In this document: piece by piece, positions 22,761-31,568 of the stretch | Layout: the number at the start of each line of letters is the position of its first letter | Position numbering within the stretch: position 1 is the stretch's first letter | Assembly (NCBI GenBank): GCA_000998135.1 | Contig: LCCV01000006.1 | Coordinates: 1-53,624, forward strand | Source of the DNA: Parcubacteria group bacterium GW2011_GWA2_42_14 | Lineage (GTDB): Bacteria; Patescibacteriota; Minisyncoccia; Sungbacterales; GWA2-42-14 | DNA: 53,624 nt | Reading direction: 5' to 3' | Made by a program: the position numbers and the translations under genes | The notes under the pieces: model-generated | Told to the model about the DNA's origin: nothing | What the model saw: the letters and a program-made list of their open reading frames with translations, nothing else | Databases searched by the model: none

Positions 22761-22768
22761 TGCCGTCT
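22744..22768 (-). terminator. htrA terminator inside the end of mfd
   Basis: AGACGGC-gtaat-GCCGTCT spans the mfd stop codon; on the minus strand it is followed by TTTTTTAATT, so it ends the htrA transcript. Confidence 0.8.
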
Positions 22769-22788
22769 CAAAAATCTAACTAAAAAAA

Positions 22789-24531
22789 TTAATTTTCTTT
22801 CGGGTTAAGATCATTTTCCTTGTTCTCTTTAACCGCTTCCACAAAAGCCTGAATAACCGGCGCGGAAATCGCATAAGTGGCATCACTGACATCCTTGGGT
22901 TCATTAGGGTCAATCCCTGTATTCATAAACAAACCGACAACCTCGCCCCGAACGTTAAAAATCGGCGCTCCCAAAGCGATATTTTTTACCTTAGCCGGAA
23001 AAATAAGCGCGGGTCCTACCCGATTAAGAAGGATTTCCGAATACGGCAGGGAATCACCGTTTCCGATATTTTTCAAAACCAGCGAAAAATAAATAGTGCC
23101 GACTTTTGTTTTTTCCGAAAAAACAACTGGCTTTTTATAATTAGGATACGGCTTTTCAAGTTTGAATAATGCCAACCCGATTTCTGATTCGGCAAACACC
23201 AGCTTGGCCGGAATACGATTAAAAAAGTAATGAGACCTATAGGCCTGCAACGGGTCTTTATTCAAAAACGAGGTAACACTAACAATATATTTTTCATCAA
23301 CCAAAAATGCGTTGGTGTAACGATAGACAGAATTCCCTCTCCAGTCAATAGAATCTTCAGTAAGCAGTCCCTGATTTCCGCTAATCACTTCGGCCACAGC
23401 CGGGGGAAGAAGCTCAAGCGATTCTCCGAAATTAGGAAAAGAATTTTTCTTTTTTTCCGGCAATTGGGGCGACTCACCGCCGCCGTTTTCTTCTTCCAAA
23501 CCCCTCATCGGGCGCTCGGTTAAAACAACGTTAAGTTTTAATTTCTGGCCGTTACGCAAAACCTCCATAGGCAGGGAAACTCCGACAGGAGAACGCGCCA
23601 CCAACCTTTGCAGATGGAACGCTCCGGTAATACTAACACCATTGAAAGAAACAATAATATCGCCATTGCTAACTCCGGCCAAAGCCGCCCCCGTATTTTC
23701 CTGAACGCCGACAATAAAAACGCCCTCATTTGCCGGAAGAGGCCAGGGAATATTTTTTGCCTTAGCCGTTTCTTCGTCTAAATCCTGTGTCAAATCAGTA
23801 ATTTCCACCCCTAGGTGCGCGTAAGTAACCTTGCCTTTCGCTATAATTTCCCGAGCCGATTTCAAAACATCATTAATAGGAATGGCAAAACCAATGTTGT
23901 TGGCTTTTTCTGGATTAATGATGGAAGAATTCATTCCAACAACTTCTCCCTTAATGCTAAATAATGGCCCGCCGGAGTTTCCCGGGTTGATTGCGGCATC
24001 AGTCTGAATAACTTCCTGGGTTCCGCCGAATGGACCGCCCCTATGAACACCGCTTACAACACCCACAGTAACACTCTGGTATAACCCAAAAGGAGTGCCA
24101 ATCGCGTATACCCATTCACCGGGTTTAACCTTGTCGGAATCTCCAAGCGGGACCGGAGCCAAATTAACCGGTTCATCAATCTTCACAACAGCGACATCAA
24201 GTTCCGTATCCGGTTTGCCTACCACCCGCGCCTTATAATATTTTTTCTCGGAAACATACACCTTAACTTCTTTGTCGTCCTTAACCACATGGGCGTTGGT
24301 CAAAATGAAACCATCTGCCGTCAAAACAAATCCGCTTCCCTGGCCCTTGCCGTTTACCGAAATCAAAACGGTGTGCTTAACGCTCTTTTCAAAAAGATTG
24401 GAAAAGGTATCAGGGTGGATGGTTGTATCGATTTTCTTGTTCTTCGAAGAAGCGGCATGGAGGTCATTAACCGTTACAAAAGTTGCTAATAAAACCATCA
24501 ATATAACCAACCACGTTTTTCCAAAACGCAT
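22789..24531 (-). CDS. htrA: HtrA/DegP-type serine protease with a second, degenerate protease-like domain
   Basis: 580 aa, exported quality-control protease. Signal peptide/anchor WLVILMVLLATFVTVNDLHAA, then the trypsin domain with the triad His (TNAHVV), Asp (LDVAVVKI) and Ser (NPGNSGGPLFS), then a PDZ domain (GVFIVGVQENTGAALAGVSNGDIIVSFNG). After a Glu/Gly/Pro linker comes a ~210-residue region ending in GAPIFNVRGEVVGLFMN, which mimics the GNSGGPLF...GEVVG segment of proteases but has Ala in place of the catalytic Ser. It seems to be an inactive second protease fold. A TTGACA-16-TATAAT promoter lies ~150 nt upstream with a structured leader and AAAAGGAG as SD. Confidence 0.93.
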   Translation of the reverse strand: MRFGKTWLVILMVLLATFVTVNDLHAASSKNKKIDTTIHPDTFSNLFEKSVKHTVLISVNGKGQGSGFVLTADGFILTNAHVVKDDKEVKVYVSEKKYYKARVVGKPDTELDVAVVKIDEPVNLAPVPLGDSDKVKPGEWVYAIGTPFGLYQSVTVGVVSGVHRGGPFGGTQEVIQTDAAINPGNSGGPLFSIKGEVVGMNSSIINPEKANNIGFAIPINDVLKSAREIIAKGKVTYAHLGVEITDLTQDLDEETAKAKNIPWPLPANEGVFIVGVQENTGAALAGVSNGDIIVSFNGVSITGAFHLQRLVARSPVGVSLPMEVLRNGQKLKLNVVLTERPMRGLEEENGGGESPQLPEKKKNSFPNFGESLELLPPAVAEVISGNQGLLTEDSIDWRGNSVYRYTNAFLVDEKYIVSVTSFLNKDPLQAYRSHYFFNRIPAKLVFAESEIGLALFKLEKPYPNYKKPVVFSEKTKVGTIYFSLVLKNIGNGDSLPYSEILLNRVGPALIFPAKVKNIALGAPIFNVRGEVVGLFMNTGIDPNEPKDVSDATYAISAPVIQAFVEAVKENKENDLNPKEN

Positions 24532-24690
24532 TTTCGTTCTCCTTTTTCAAGGACAAAAAAACAGGGATTTTCGCCTACTCCTTCCTATTCAAGCATGTCA
24601 AAGTGCCATGCTTTCTTAGGAATAGAGTCGAAGAGAAAACCCCCGTTTTCTTTGCCCTTTTCTTTCCAGAAAGCTATTGTAATTACATTA
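24532..24690 (-). promoter_or_regulatory. Long structured htrA leader
   Basis: About 150 nt of untranslated leader between the -10 and ATG. It holds GAAAAC-gggg-GTTTTC and CCTAAGAAAGCATG...CATGCTTGAATAGG hairpins and ends in CCTTGAAAAAGGAG. Could be a thermosensor or simply spacer. Confidence 0.45.
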
Positions 24691-24714
24691 TATCATGCTG
24701 GAATCTATTGTCAA
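24687..24714 (-). promoter_or_regulatory. htrA promoter
   Basis: On the minus strand TTGACA (24714-24709), 16 nt, TATAAT (24692-24687), with TGA directly before the -10. Confidence 0.7.
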
Positions 24715-24725
24715 ATTATTAACCG

Positions 24726-24805
24726 CTAATCAATCGCGAATTATTTCGCGAATGGTTCGATAAACTCACCATAAATATTCGCGAATAAAATTAGTGATTG
24801 ATTAG
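24726..24805. repeat. Nested inverted repeat with TTCGCGAA cores
   Basis: Outer arms CTAATCAATC and GATTGATTAG; inside are TCGCGAATTATTTCGCGAATGG and TATTCGCGAATA (24776-24787). Related to the TTCGnnCGAA sites; lies upstream of the htrA promoter and downstream of the VWA gene terminator. Confidence 0.6.
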
Positions 24806-24821
24806 AGAGAATTGGACAAAA

Positions 24822-24856
24822 GAAAAAAATAAAGCCGCCCGTTAACCGCGGGCGGC
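24822..24856 (-). terminator. Terminator of the VWA/Bat operon
   Basis: GCCGCCCG-ttaaccg-CGGGCGGC (8-bp GC arms) followed on the minus strand by TTTATTTTTTT. It overlaps the last codons of the VWA gene. Confidence 0.88.
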
Positions 24857-25909
24857 AAAATTAAATTTAAAGAACTTAGGAATATAATCGCGCAATCTTA
24901 TTTTGTGATTAATCTTAAAGAACAAAAAGAAGAGCATTAGGCCCAATGAACCAAGAGGAACATCGGCATCAGTCCACACCGGCACAGGCCGGGTAGCTTT
25001 CGTCTTCACATCTTCAAAAATTTTAGAAAGATGTTTCTTCAGCTCTCCGGAATTTTTGTAAGTGTAGGACTCGCCGCCTGTGTCTTTAGCAATTTTATAA
25101 AGGGTGGCTTCATCAACTTCAGTATATGTTGTCTCGCGATTCTCATTTTCCAGAAATCCGATTCCGCGGCGGCCGGGGACAGGAGACCTTGCGAAACCCA
25201 CCGCGATAGTATCAATCACGATTTTTTTCTCCCGAGCATAAGCAATGCCGAAATCAACGTCAGTTTCTTCTGACTCTGTTTTATCGCCATCGCTTTCCAA
25301 AATCAATCTCCTGATTTTTGCCTGCTCCGGAAACATATCTGCCGTCACCTTAATCGCCGCTTCAAAATTAGTTCCCTGATTTTCAAAAAAATCAGGAGTT
25401 ATAGCGTCCAATTTTTGCAAAAAAAGGTCATAGTTGGAGGTTGCTTCCTGCACGGGAATGGCTTCTCCCGCAAAAACAACAAGGCACTGTGGAATTCCTG
25501 CAGGAAAAGGAGGCGCTAAAAATTCCCGAATCTCGCGCTTGGATTGTCCTATTCTGCCATCCGGGCCAAAATGGCCTTCTTCCGCTCTGGTCGAGCCGGA
25601 AATATCTACAGACCAGCACATTACCACGTCTTCTTTGAAAAAATGCGGAACCCAGGCCTGATACTGCATACCGGACAAAAACATAACGCCGATTGCGAAC
25701 AAAAGGCCAAAAACAGCGCACTCTTTTAAATATTGCCGAAGCATCTGTTTTCTCAAAATCAAAAATTGCTCAAAAAATGCTTTGGAACCAGACAATCGTT
25801 TTCCTTTCATCAGTATTCTTAAATACGGAATAAAAAGAAAGGCGGGAAAACCCGCCAATAACCAAAGATAGCGCGGGTCCGTAAACTGAAAACCGGGCAA
25901 ACCGCCCAT
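24842..25909 (-). CDS. BatA/B-like membrane protein with VWA domain (second)
   Basis: 355 aa. Two N-terminal membrane segments (YLWLLAGFPAFLFIPYLRIL and CAVFGLLFAIGVMFLSGMQ), then a von Willebrand A domain with a MIDAS metal site: DISGSTRAEEG (DxSxS), QGTNFEAAI (Thr) and LESDGDKTES (Asp). A C-terminal membrane segment (PLGSLGLMLFFLFFKI) closes it. This layout matches BatA/BatB proteins found with MoxR ATPases. Start codon overlaps the upstream stop (TAATG), showing translational coupling. Probably acts outside the membrane on surface proteins or envelope. Confidence 0.88.
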   Translation of the reverse strand: MGGLPGFQFTDPRYLWLLAGFPAFLFIPYLRILMKGKRLSGSKAFFEQFLILRKQMLRQYLKECAVFGLLFAIGVMFLSGMQYQAWVPHFFKEDVVMCWSVDISGSTRAEEGHFGPDGRIGQSKREIREFLAPPFPAGIPQCLVVFAGEAIPVQEATSNYDLFLQKLDAITPDFFENQGTNFEAAIKVTADMFPEQAKIRRLILESDGDKTESEETDVDFGIAYAREKKIVIDTIAVGFARSPVPGRRGIGFLENENRETTYTEVDEATLYKIAKDTGGESYTYKNSGELKKHLSKIFEDVKTKATRPVPVWTDADVPLGSLGLMLFFLFFKINHKIRLRDYIPKFFKFNFAARG

Positions 25910-26595
25910 TAGTGCGCTCCCTTAATTGATTTTCCGGGAGATGCGCCGGGAATATAAAACGGCAACTTGTCGCCTTCCTGCGAGGAACTGCCGTCCTGGG
26001 CCGAACCATTTTCATCTCCAAAAAGATTTCCTAATCCCTGGCCTTCGCCTTTTCCGTCTTTATTTGAGGGAGGAACTCTTGTTAGCCAATCAATATTTTG
26101 TCCGACAAAAATCATGCAGGATACGTTGTTCCCGCAATTCTTGAGCGATGTCAGATAATCATCAAGAGCAGATTTTGCCAATTTCTTAATCATCGCCGGA
26201 TCTTCTTTTAAAATCATTCCCAAAAATACCTGATAAACTTCGGCATTGGCCTTATTGTTCCAAACCTGCCAAAGCCACGATACATCCTGAACGTTTTTAA
26301 GATTAAGGGAATCCAGCTGTCTTACGTAAGAAACATAAGACGCTTTAAGCTCTTCAATATTTACGGTTTCTGGCGCGTTGGGTTTCTCAGCAGCATTAAC
26401 CAATCCCCAGAAACGGGAATCGTCCTCGCGATATGCCTCATTGGCTTTCAAAAACTCATCAAAAGCCGAACTTTTCGGAATATTTTTCGCTTTTTCGGCC
26501 TCATATCCGAAATAGGAAAAAAAACCGCCGAAGCCGACCAGCATTATTCCGAAAAAAAACAATAAGAATTTTTTCTTGTTTTTACCCTTATTCAC
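25909..26595 (-). CDS. Single-pass membrane protein of the Bat-like operon
   Basis: 228 aa from a GTG at 26595, chosen because AAGGAGG stands 8 nt upstream; the longer track ORF (309 aa) runs antisense-like through the neighbouring VWA gene. Basic N-terminus (NKGKNKKKF), one membrane segment (FLLFFFGIMLVGFGGFFSYFGY), then a ~150-residue extracytoplasmic helical part with paired cysteines (KNCGNNVSCMIF) and a Gly/Asp/Ser-rich tail. The start overlaps the upstream VWA stop by 8 nt. It resembles a TPR-poor BatC/BatE stand-in by position only. Unknown function. Confidence 0.75.
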   Translation of the reverse strand: MNKGKNKKKFLLFFFGIMLVGFGGFFSYFGYEAEKAKNIPKSSAFDEFLKANEAYREDDSRFWGLVNAAEKPNAPETVNIEELKASYVSYVRQLDSLNLKNVQDVSWLWQVWNNKANAEVYQVFLGMILKEDPAMIKKLAKSALDDYLTSLKNCGNNVSCMIFVGQNIDWLTRVPPSNKDGKGEGQGLGNLFGDENGSAQDGSSSQEGDKLPFYIPGASPGKSIKGAH

Positions 26596-27655
26596 CGGTG
26601 CTACCTCCTTTTCTGTTTCTTGTTTTTCTAAACCGCCAGATAAACTCTTCGGCCAAAAACATAAAAGCATAAAGGGCGGAAAAAAGCATGATTCCCGCTC
26701 CAAGTTCTCGGACAAAGGTACGGGGCCTGATGCCGGAAATAATGCTTGCTTCAAGAGGATTAAGGGTGCCAATATCCGCAAAAACGCTTTGTAATTCTTT
26801 TTCCAGAAGTGCTGGCTTGGAAACAAGCGCCGGGTCAATAAAATATTCTTTGCCGCCGGTATCTCTCACGGCCCTGATAACCGCATCCGGACTATTTTTG
26901 GTAAAAATCATGAAGTATGTCCTGATTCCCAGCTCCCGCATAACGGTTAAAACCTGAACGGGATAAATTCTTTCCGAATTAGGAAAATCCGCGTCGGTTT
27001 CCGCAATCACGATAAAACCAGAATGGGAATTTCTTTTTCCTTCGTTAATTTCCGGCATTTTTTTTCTCTCAAGGGTATTGAGCAAAATATCGCGTTCAGT
27101 TTGTTCATAAATGCCCGCTTCTTTCAGAATAATTTCCAGGGACATTAAAAGCCCTACACCCACCTCGGTTCCTCCGCCAAGAGAGGTGGCGCTAAAAGAT
27201 TTGTTCAGGTCTTCATTGGTAACCTTGGTAATTACTTTGGCTGATTCTCCGCAAAGAGTGCTGACGGCGGTATCGGAAAAATAAACTCCGCAGAATCTGT
27301 CTTGCCTTCGAAGATTCATAAAGGACTCGGAAACTTTTCCCAAAAAATCAAGAAGCTGGCCCATGCTTCCGGAACGGTCCTGCACCAGCACAATCACGTA
27401 ATTTTTAATTTTCGTGTAGCTCGCAACCTCACCCTTGAAAAGCCCTGAAAACAGCAACACCAGCAACGTGCCGGTAAAAGCAATGAAAAAATTGCGGAGG
27501 TGGCGGAAAAAAGATTTCTTTCCGGCACCTCCAGCCCTAACGACTCCGGCAAGCGGCCAATGAAATTCCGGCAGCGCCTTCACCCAAAACATCCATAAAG
27601 CAATGCCTAAAACCGGAATAAAAACCAACAAAAACCACGGTCTCAGGAAACCCAT
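26588..27655 (-). CDS. VWA-domain membrane protein (first)
   Basis: 355 aa. N-terminal membrane helices (PWFLLVFIPVLGIALWMFWV and FFIAFTGTLLVLLFSGLF), VWA domain with MIDAS DRSGSMGQ, LGGGTEVGVGLLMS and ETDADF, C-terminal helix (AGIMLFSALYAFMFLAEEF). Between the MIDAS motifs it carries extra charged sequence. Second VWA of the operon; its start follows the BatD-like stop by one base. VWA pairs of this kind are thought to be remodelled by the MoxR AAA+ ATPase encoded upstream. Confidence 0.88.
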   Translation of the reverse strand: MGFLRPWFLLVFIPVLGIALWMFWVKALPEFHWPLAGVVRAGGAGKKSFFRHLRNFFIAFTGTLLVLLFSGLFKGEVASYTKIKNYVIVLVQDRSGSMGQLLDFLGKVSESFMNLRRQDRFCGVYFSDTAVSTLCGESAKVITKVTNEDLNKSFSATSLGGGTEVGVGLLMSLEIILKEAGIYEQTERDILLNTLERKKMPEINEGKRNSHSGFIVIAETDADFPNSERIYPVQVLTVMRELGIRTYFMIFTKNSPDAVIRAVRDTGGKEYFIDPALVSKPALLEKELQSVFADIGTLNPLEASIISGIRPRTFVRELGAGIMLFSALYAFMFLAEEFIWRFRKTRNRKGGSTGE

Positions 27656-27656
27656 A

Positions 27657-29207
27657 TTATTTCTCCCAACTGAAAATTTCCCGAATCAAGTTCCTGAAAT
27701 CAATATTGCTTTGACGGGCGTTTTCCACGTCATTGACGAACTCAAGGGATTTCAAAACCAACCCTAATGGCAAAACCATCTCCAGGCGATGCTTCCAATC
27801 CGCGGAATTGGCGCTGGCCAAGGGCCCGTATTCATTACCAAAGTAGTAAAGCCCCAGCATTCTCTTTAATAGTTTAAGGCGGTCAACGGCGTTCATAACA
27901 TCAACCTGTCCCCGGTATCTTTCCCAAAGCACGCGCGCCTTTTCTTCTTTAGACGCCTCAACTTTTTCATCCGGCTTCTTACCGGACTTGAACGCAAGAA
28001 TAATCAAAAAGGCGCCGGCGCAAACACCAATAATTCCCAGCCACCAGGGAACGAACTCCGACAATCCTTGTTCGCCTTTGTCCGAACTAATGACAGAAAC
28101 CGCGTTGGGAATTCCGTTAACAGTAATTTGGCTCTTCGGCGACAAAGGCGACACCAAAATTCGCGCTTCGGGAATAATACCTTCCAGCCGGTTCTTATTA
28201 TCTTCAACATTTCCCGCGATATTGTAGTAATAGCGAAGTAGCGGCAGAATAAATTCGCCCGAGCGCAAAATCCTGAATTTGTATTCAACAGTGTCCACCA
28301 CTTCACCTGTCGCCAATTTTTCTACAGCCGCCTTATATGTGCGGTCCCCTTCAAAACGGCGAAGGTTCTGGGGTAATCCCTGGGGTAACCAAGTCCTAAG
28401 AAGTTTGGTATTGATAGAAAGGTCATCGAAACTCACCTTGATATCCGGCGCCCTGAAAAACTTAACGCGATAACAAAAAACCCCTGTTGCCACTATGTTT
28501 CCCGCGCCGGCGCCGTTCAAACATTCGGCCTCCACCCTGGCTTCCGCCCGAATCGGAGATTTTACCCGAATAAATTCAACTCTTGAAGAAAGTACGCGAA
28601 ATTCGTTTTCTGGAGCAAACACAATCGCCCACAAAAATACATTCTTGCCCGATTTAACCGTAGGACGCGCCGTAGTCGTATTTGTTCCTTCGTTAAAATC
28701 CGTAATCTCCAAATTCATTGCCGCCATTAATTTTATAATCTCTTCTTTGGGGAAAAATTTTTTCCATTGAATGCGGATAACGCCAGAAAGGGCGAATGGA
28801 CCTTCCGGAAATTCAAAAACCGAAGAAGCAAACGGAACTTTTGCCGAAACCTCGTTCCAGCGAGCCAAAACCGCGTCAATCGTCAACGGGGTTTTAAGGT
28901 ACCGGAAACGGATAAAATCCGGCTTTTCATAAAGCGTATCGATTTTTTCCAGTCCAAACCGGACCTCAAGCGTTCTTTGCAAATCAGTTCTGGCCGCTTC
29001 ATCCAGCCCGCCAAAATAAACAACCAAAAAATTTTTATCAACTAACGGCAGTATATCCTGCAATTCTCCATTTATAACTCTCTTAATATTCTCACGGCTA
29101 AAAATCGGGAATTTTAGTTCTTCTGCCCAAACCGGCCCCGAACGGATAAATCCCGCTAAACACGAAAAAAAACCAATAAATATGACAACCTTAACCAAAA
29201 TTTTCAT
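27657..29207 (-). CDS. BatD-like exported membrane protein
   Basis: 516 aa. Signal peptide (VVIFIGFFSCLAGFIRSGPVWAEE), a long beta-rich extracytoplasmic region (repeated strands such as ALSGVIRIQWKKFF, VFLWAIVFAPENEF, EYKFRILRSGEFILPLLRYYYN), one membrane helix (WWLGIIGVCAGAFLIILAF) and a ~100-residue cytoplasmic helical domain (ALWERYRGQ, LKLLKRMLGLYYFG). Order and architecture fit BatD of Bat operons; sequence similarity is not obvious by eye. Own promoter (TTGACA-17-TACCAG) with the GGTCTTTGACAAAT leader, so the last four genes can be transcribed apart from MoxR. Confidence 0.7.
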   Translation of the reverse strand: MKILVKVVIFIGFFSCLAGFIRSGPVWAEELKFPIFSRENIKRVINGELQDILPLVDKNFLVVYFGGLDEAARTDLQRTLEVRFGLEKIDTLYEKPDFIRFRYLKTPLTIDAVLARWNEVSAKVPFASSVFEFPEGPFALSGVIRIQWKKFFPKEEIIKLMAAMNLEITDFNEGTNTTTARPTVKSGKNVFLWAIVFAPENEFRVLSSRVEFIRVKSPIRAEARVEAECLNGAGAGNIVATGVFCYRVKFFRAPDIKVSFDDLSINTKLLRTWLPQGLPQNLRRFEGDRTYKAAVEKLATGEVVDTVEYKFRILRSGEFILPLLRYYYNIAGNVEDNKNRLEGIIPEARILVSPLSPKSQITVNGIPNAVSVISSDKGEQGLSEFVPWWLGIIGVCAGAFLIILAFKSGKKPDEKVEASKEEKARVLWERYRGQVDVMNAVDRLKLLKRMLGLYYFGNEYGPLASANSADWKHRLEMVLPLGLVLKSLEFVNDVENARQSNIDFRNLIREIFSWEK

Positions 29208-29257
29208 TGAATCATCCCCGTTTATTATTTGTCAAAGACCGCTTTTTATTGTCTTAA

Positions 29258-29286
29258 CTGGTAGCAGAAAAAAGGACGGATGTCAA
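29258..29286 (-). promoter_or_regulatory. Promoter of the BatD-like operon
   Basis: On the minus strand TTGACA (29286-29281), 17-nt spacer with a T-tract, TACCAG (29263-29258) preceded by TGC. Leader has GGTCTTTGACAAATAAT. Confidence 0.65.
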
Positions 29287-29297
29287 CCCCTCGTTAT

Positions 29298-29317
29298 AAA
29301 AAAGCGTCCGTTTAAGG
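29298..29317 (-). terminator. Terminator after the DUF58-like gene
   Basis: GCGTCC-gttta-AGGACGC; on the minus strand followed by TTTTTTATAAC. It separates MoxR-DUF58 from the BatD-like unit. Confidence 0.82.
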
Positions 29318-29322
29318 ACGCC

Positions 29323-30267
29323 TTACGTTCTTTTGATTTTTTGCAAAAGAAAATGAATCGGAACCAAAACATTGTCAGGGCTTGTTATTTTTGTAAAAAG
29401 GATGGCCGAATTACGGCACTGAACCTCAAATTCTTCAAGTTGTGCCGTGATCCTTTTTTCAATGACCTTTTTTTGCTTGTAAGAACCTCCGGAAAGCAAA
29501 AAGGTTTTTCCGTTTTCCGCGTCAAAAACAGCAAGCTCGCCAATATCGGGAATTTTTTCCTCGGCCGGATCGCGTATCGCAATCGCAAATATGGCAAATT
29601 CCGCCACTCTTAAATCTCGAAAAACACGGCCATATTCTTCCGGCGCAATAAAATCAGAAATAAGAACCAAATTTGCTTTAGTTGTTTCGCGTTCTAAAAG
29701 ATTCCTTAAATCTTCGGCAAATGCCCGGGGCGCGCGGCTATTTCGCTGTAAAATATTTTTTCTTACAGCAAAAATTTCTTTGGCAAGTTCTTTGACCCTT
29801 TCTTCATATTCTTTACGCCACTCTTTAATGGTCAGACGCAAATGCTCGGGCTGTAAATCCCTTTGCCCAACCGATGGGTCCGGCAGGTCAGCCCAATCAA
29901 TAAACCGAACCGGTCCGTCATGGACAAAAATTGAAGCTAAGCTCCATGCCGCAAGCAGGGCCGAATCAAGTTTATCTCCAAAATACATCGTTTTTGCCAT
30001 ATTAATAACGACATAAGCTGGGCGAATTTCTTCATCGTAATATAACCGCACGAGTTTTCGTTTATCCGGCTCCTGAGCCGAAAGTTCAAAATCAATATCG
30101 GAAAAGGCATGGATGGCCGGGTCATATTCGGCTATGCCGCTTGTTTGATACCCGGAGCCGACAAAAGGGCTCGGGTGTCGGCCGCGAAAAAGCATATCAG
30201 CCGCTAAAATCGGCAGTTTCATTTCCAAAATTAGAAGTTTTTCTTCAAACTCCTTTTCAGTAAGCAT
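29323..30267 (-). CDS. DUF58-like protein
   Basis: 314 aa, no signal peptide or membrane segment. The N-terminal third carries the DUF58-type opening (FRGRHPSPFVGSGYQTSGIAEYDPAIHAFSDIDFEL), where the family usually has G-F-x-x-x-R-Y-x-x-GD-x-x-IDW. The rest is a VWA-like fold (YVVINMAKTMYFGDKLDSALLAAWSLA, NLVLISDF). Typical partner of MoxR; starts 8 nt after the MoxR stop. Probably a cytoplasmic substrate or adaptor of the ATPase. Confidence 0.75.
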   Translation of the reverse strand: MLTEKEFEEKLLILEMKLPILAADMLFRGRHPSPFVGSGYQTSGIAEYDPAIHAFSDIDFELSAQEPDKRKLVRLYYDEEIRPAYVVINMAKTMYFGDKLDSALLAAWSLASIFVHDGPVRFIDWADLPDPSVGQRDLQPEHLRLTIKEWRKEYEERVKELAKEIFAVRKNILQRNSRAPRAFAEDLRNLLERETTKANLVLISDFIAPEEYGRVFRDLRVAEFAIFAIAIRDPAEEKIPDIGELAVFDAENGKTFLLSGGSYKQKKVIEKRITAQLEEFEVQCRNSAILFTKITSPDNVLVPIHFLLQKIKRT

Positions 30268-30275
30268 CTATTGTC

Positions 30276-31472
30276 TTACCACTCAACATTTTCAACAATG
30301 TGCTCCATAATCAGGCGCCGCATTATATATTCGCCCCCGAAATCATGCGCCAGAAGTTTTGCCGTAGGAGTCAGCCAAATGCGATGCGCCAAAACATCTA
30401 CCGCAATCTTTTGAACATCTTTTGGCAAAACCCGAAGTTCACTTCTGTTTTCCTTTTTATGAGCAAGGAAAGACGCGGCCTTAGAAATATTTTCAAGAAA
30501 CAAGGGTCCTCTGGGCGAAGAACCATTGGAAATAAGTTCTTCCAGCCCGTATTTTTCGGCAAATTTCGTTTCTTTCCAAATATATTCCCAATTCGGCCTA
30601 AATTCTTTTTCGCTCTTTAATGCCCGTTTCCTTTCGTCAAAAGAATGGGATTTGGAAGGATTGTGCGTGGCCCTTGTCAAATTAGTGATATAGGTGCGCA
30701 TGTCATCGGAAACAACGGCTTCTTCATAAATGAATTTCCTGCGAAACTGCAGATTTTCAATGGTTGACACCGGTTCTACCGTCATTTTGTCAAATTTCTT
30801 ATTTCGCGCCACAATCTCTTTTAAATCATCGGAAGAATAATCCGGCATTTTGGGCGCCATTCCGAATCGGTCAAGCTGGGCTTCAGGAAGCGGTTTTACG
30901 CCTTTTTGTTCAAGAGGATTTTGGGTGGCATAAAGCTGAAATGGATCAGGAAGCTGTTTCGTATTCTTTCTGCGGTCTTCGTCTTTTTCTCCGGGAATAG
31001 CGTAAGTTACAGTGCCCTCGCCCATAGCTTCAAGAAACGCGGATTGAGTATCTTCATCGGCGCGGTTAATTTCATCAACCAAAACAACATTGGCCCAAAT
31101 AGGTCCGTAATCAATATACCATTCATCATTGATAATGCGGGCGCCTCCCAAAACCTTGGATGCCCTAAGATCGGGGTTGCACTGAATGCGGCTGAATCTG
31201 CCACCGGTTAAATCTGCCATAATCTTGGCCCTAAGCGTTTTACCCGTGCCGGGAACTTCGTTAAGAAATACCGGAGGGCATGGTCCGAGCATAATCCTTT
31301 CTTTATAAGAATCAGCGCCGGATTTAGACATCCGGGGGGCAACAGCCAAACGGCACATTTGCAACCGGGCTATTTCTCCTGAATCGCCAACCACAAACTC
31401 ACGGATTTTTTCAAATTCCTTATCGGTGATAGCCAGATATTTTTCCAAATCCAGCCGAACATTTTCATCCAT
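30276..31472 (-). CDS. MoxR-family AAA+ ATPase
   Basis: 398 aa. Walker A is NEVPGTGKTLRAKI, Walker B VVLVDEINRADEDTQSAFLEAM (the MoxR version), sensor 1 LYATQNPLEQ, then DRFGM and the lid domain. MoxR ATPases work as chaperones that activate VWA proteins encoded beside them. There is an ~110-residue C-terminal extension rich in charged residues (KRALKSEKEFRPNWEYIWKE). SD AAAGGAG lies ~9 nt upstream of the ATG. It opens the MoxR-DUF58 unit. Confidence 0.94.
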   Translation of the reverse strand: MDENVRLDLEKYLAITDKEFEKIREFVVGDSGEIARLQMCRLAVAPRMSKSGADSYKERIMLGPCPPVFLNEVPGTGKTLRAKIMADLTGGRFSRIQCNPDLRASKVLGGARIINDEWYIDYGPIWANVVLVDEINRADEDTQSAFLEAMGEGTVTYAIPGEKDEDRRKNTKQLPDPFQLYATQNPLEQKGVKPLPEAQLDRFGMAPKMPDYSSDDLKEIVARNKKFDKMTVEPVSTIENLQFRRKFIYEEAVVSDDMRTYITNLTRATHNPSKSHSFDERKRALKSEKEFRPNWEYIWKETKFAEKYGLEELISNGSSPRGPLFLENISKAASFLAHKKENRSELRVLPKDVQKIAVDVLAHRIWLTPTAKLLAHDFGGEYIMRRLIMEHIVENVEW

Positions 31473-31568
31473 TGTTTTTTCTCCTTTCCTTGTCCTCCGG
31501 AGCCCTGGCAGAGGAGGATGTGGCTGTCTGCCTTTGGCAGATTAAGCCGTTTTTTGTTAAACCGGAAC

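Noticed and set aside
25909-26838. 309-aa version of the Bat-like linker protein
   Set aside because: The first 81 residues overlap the VWA gene; a strong SD and GTG at 26595 give the better start.
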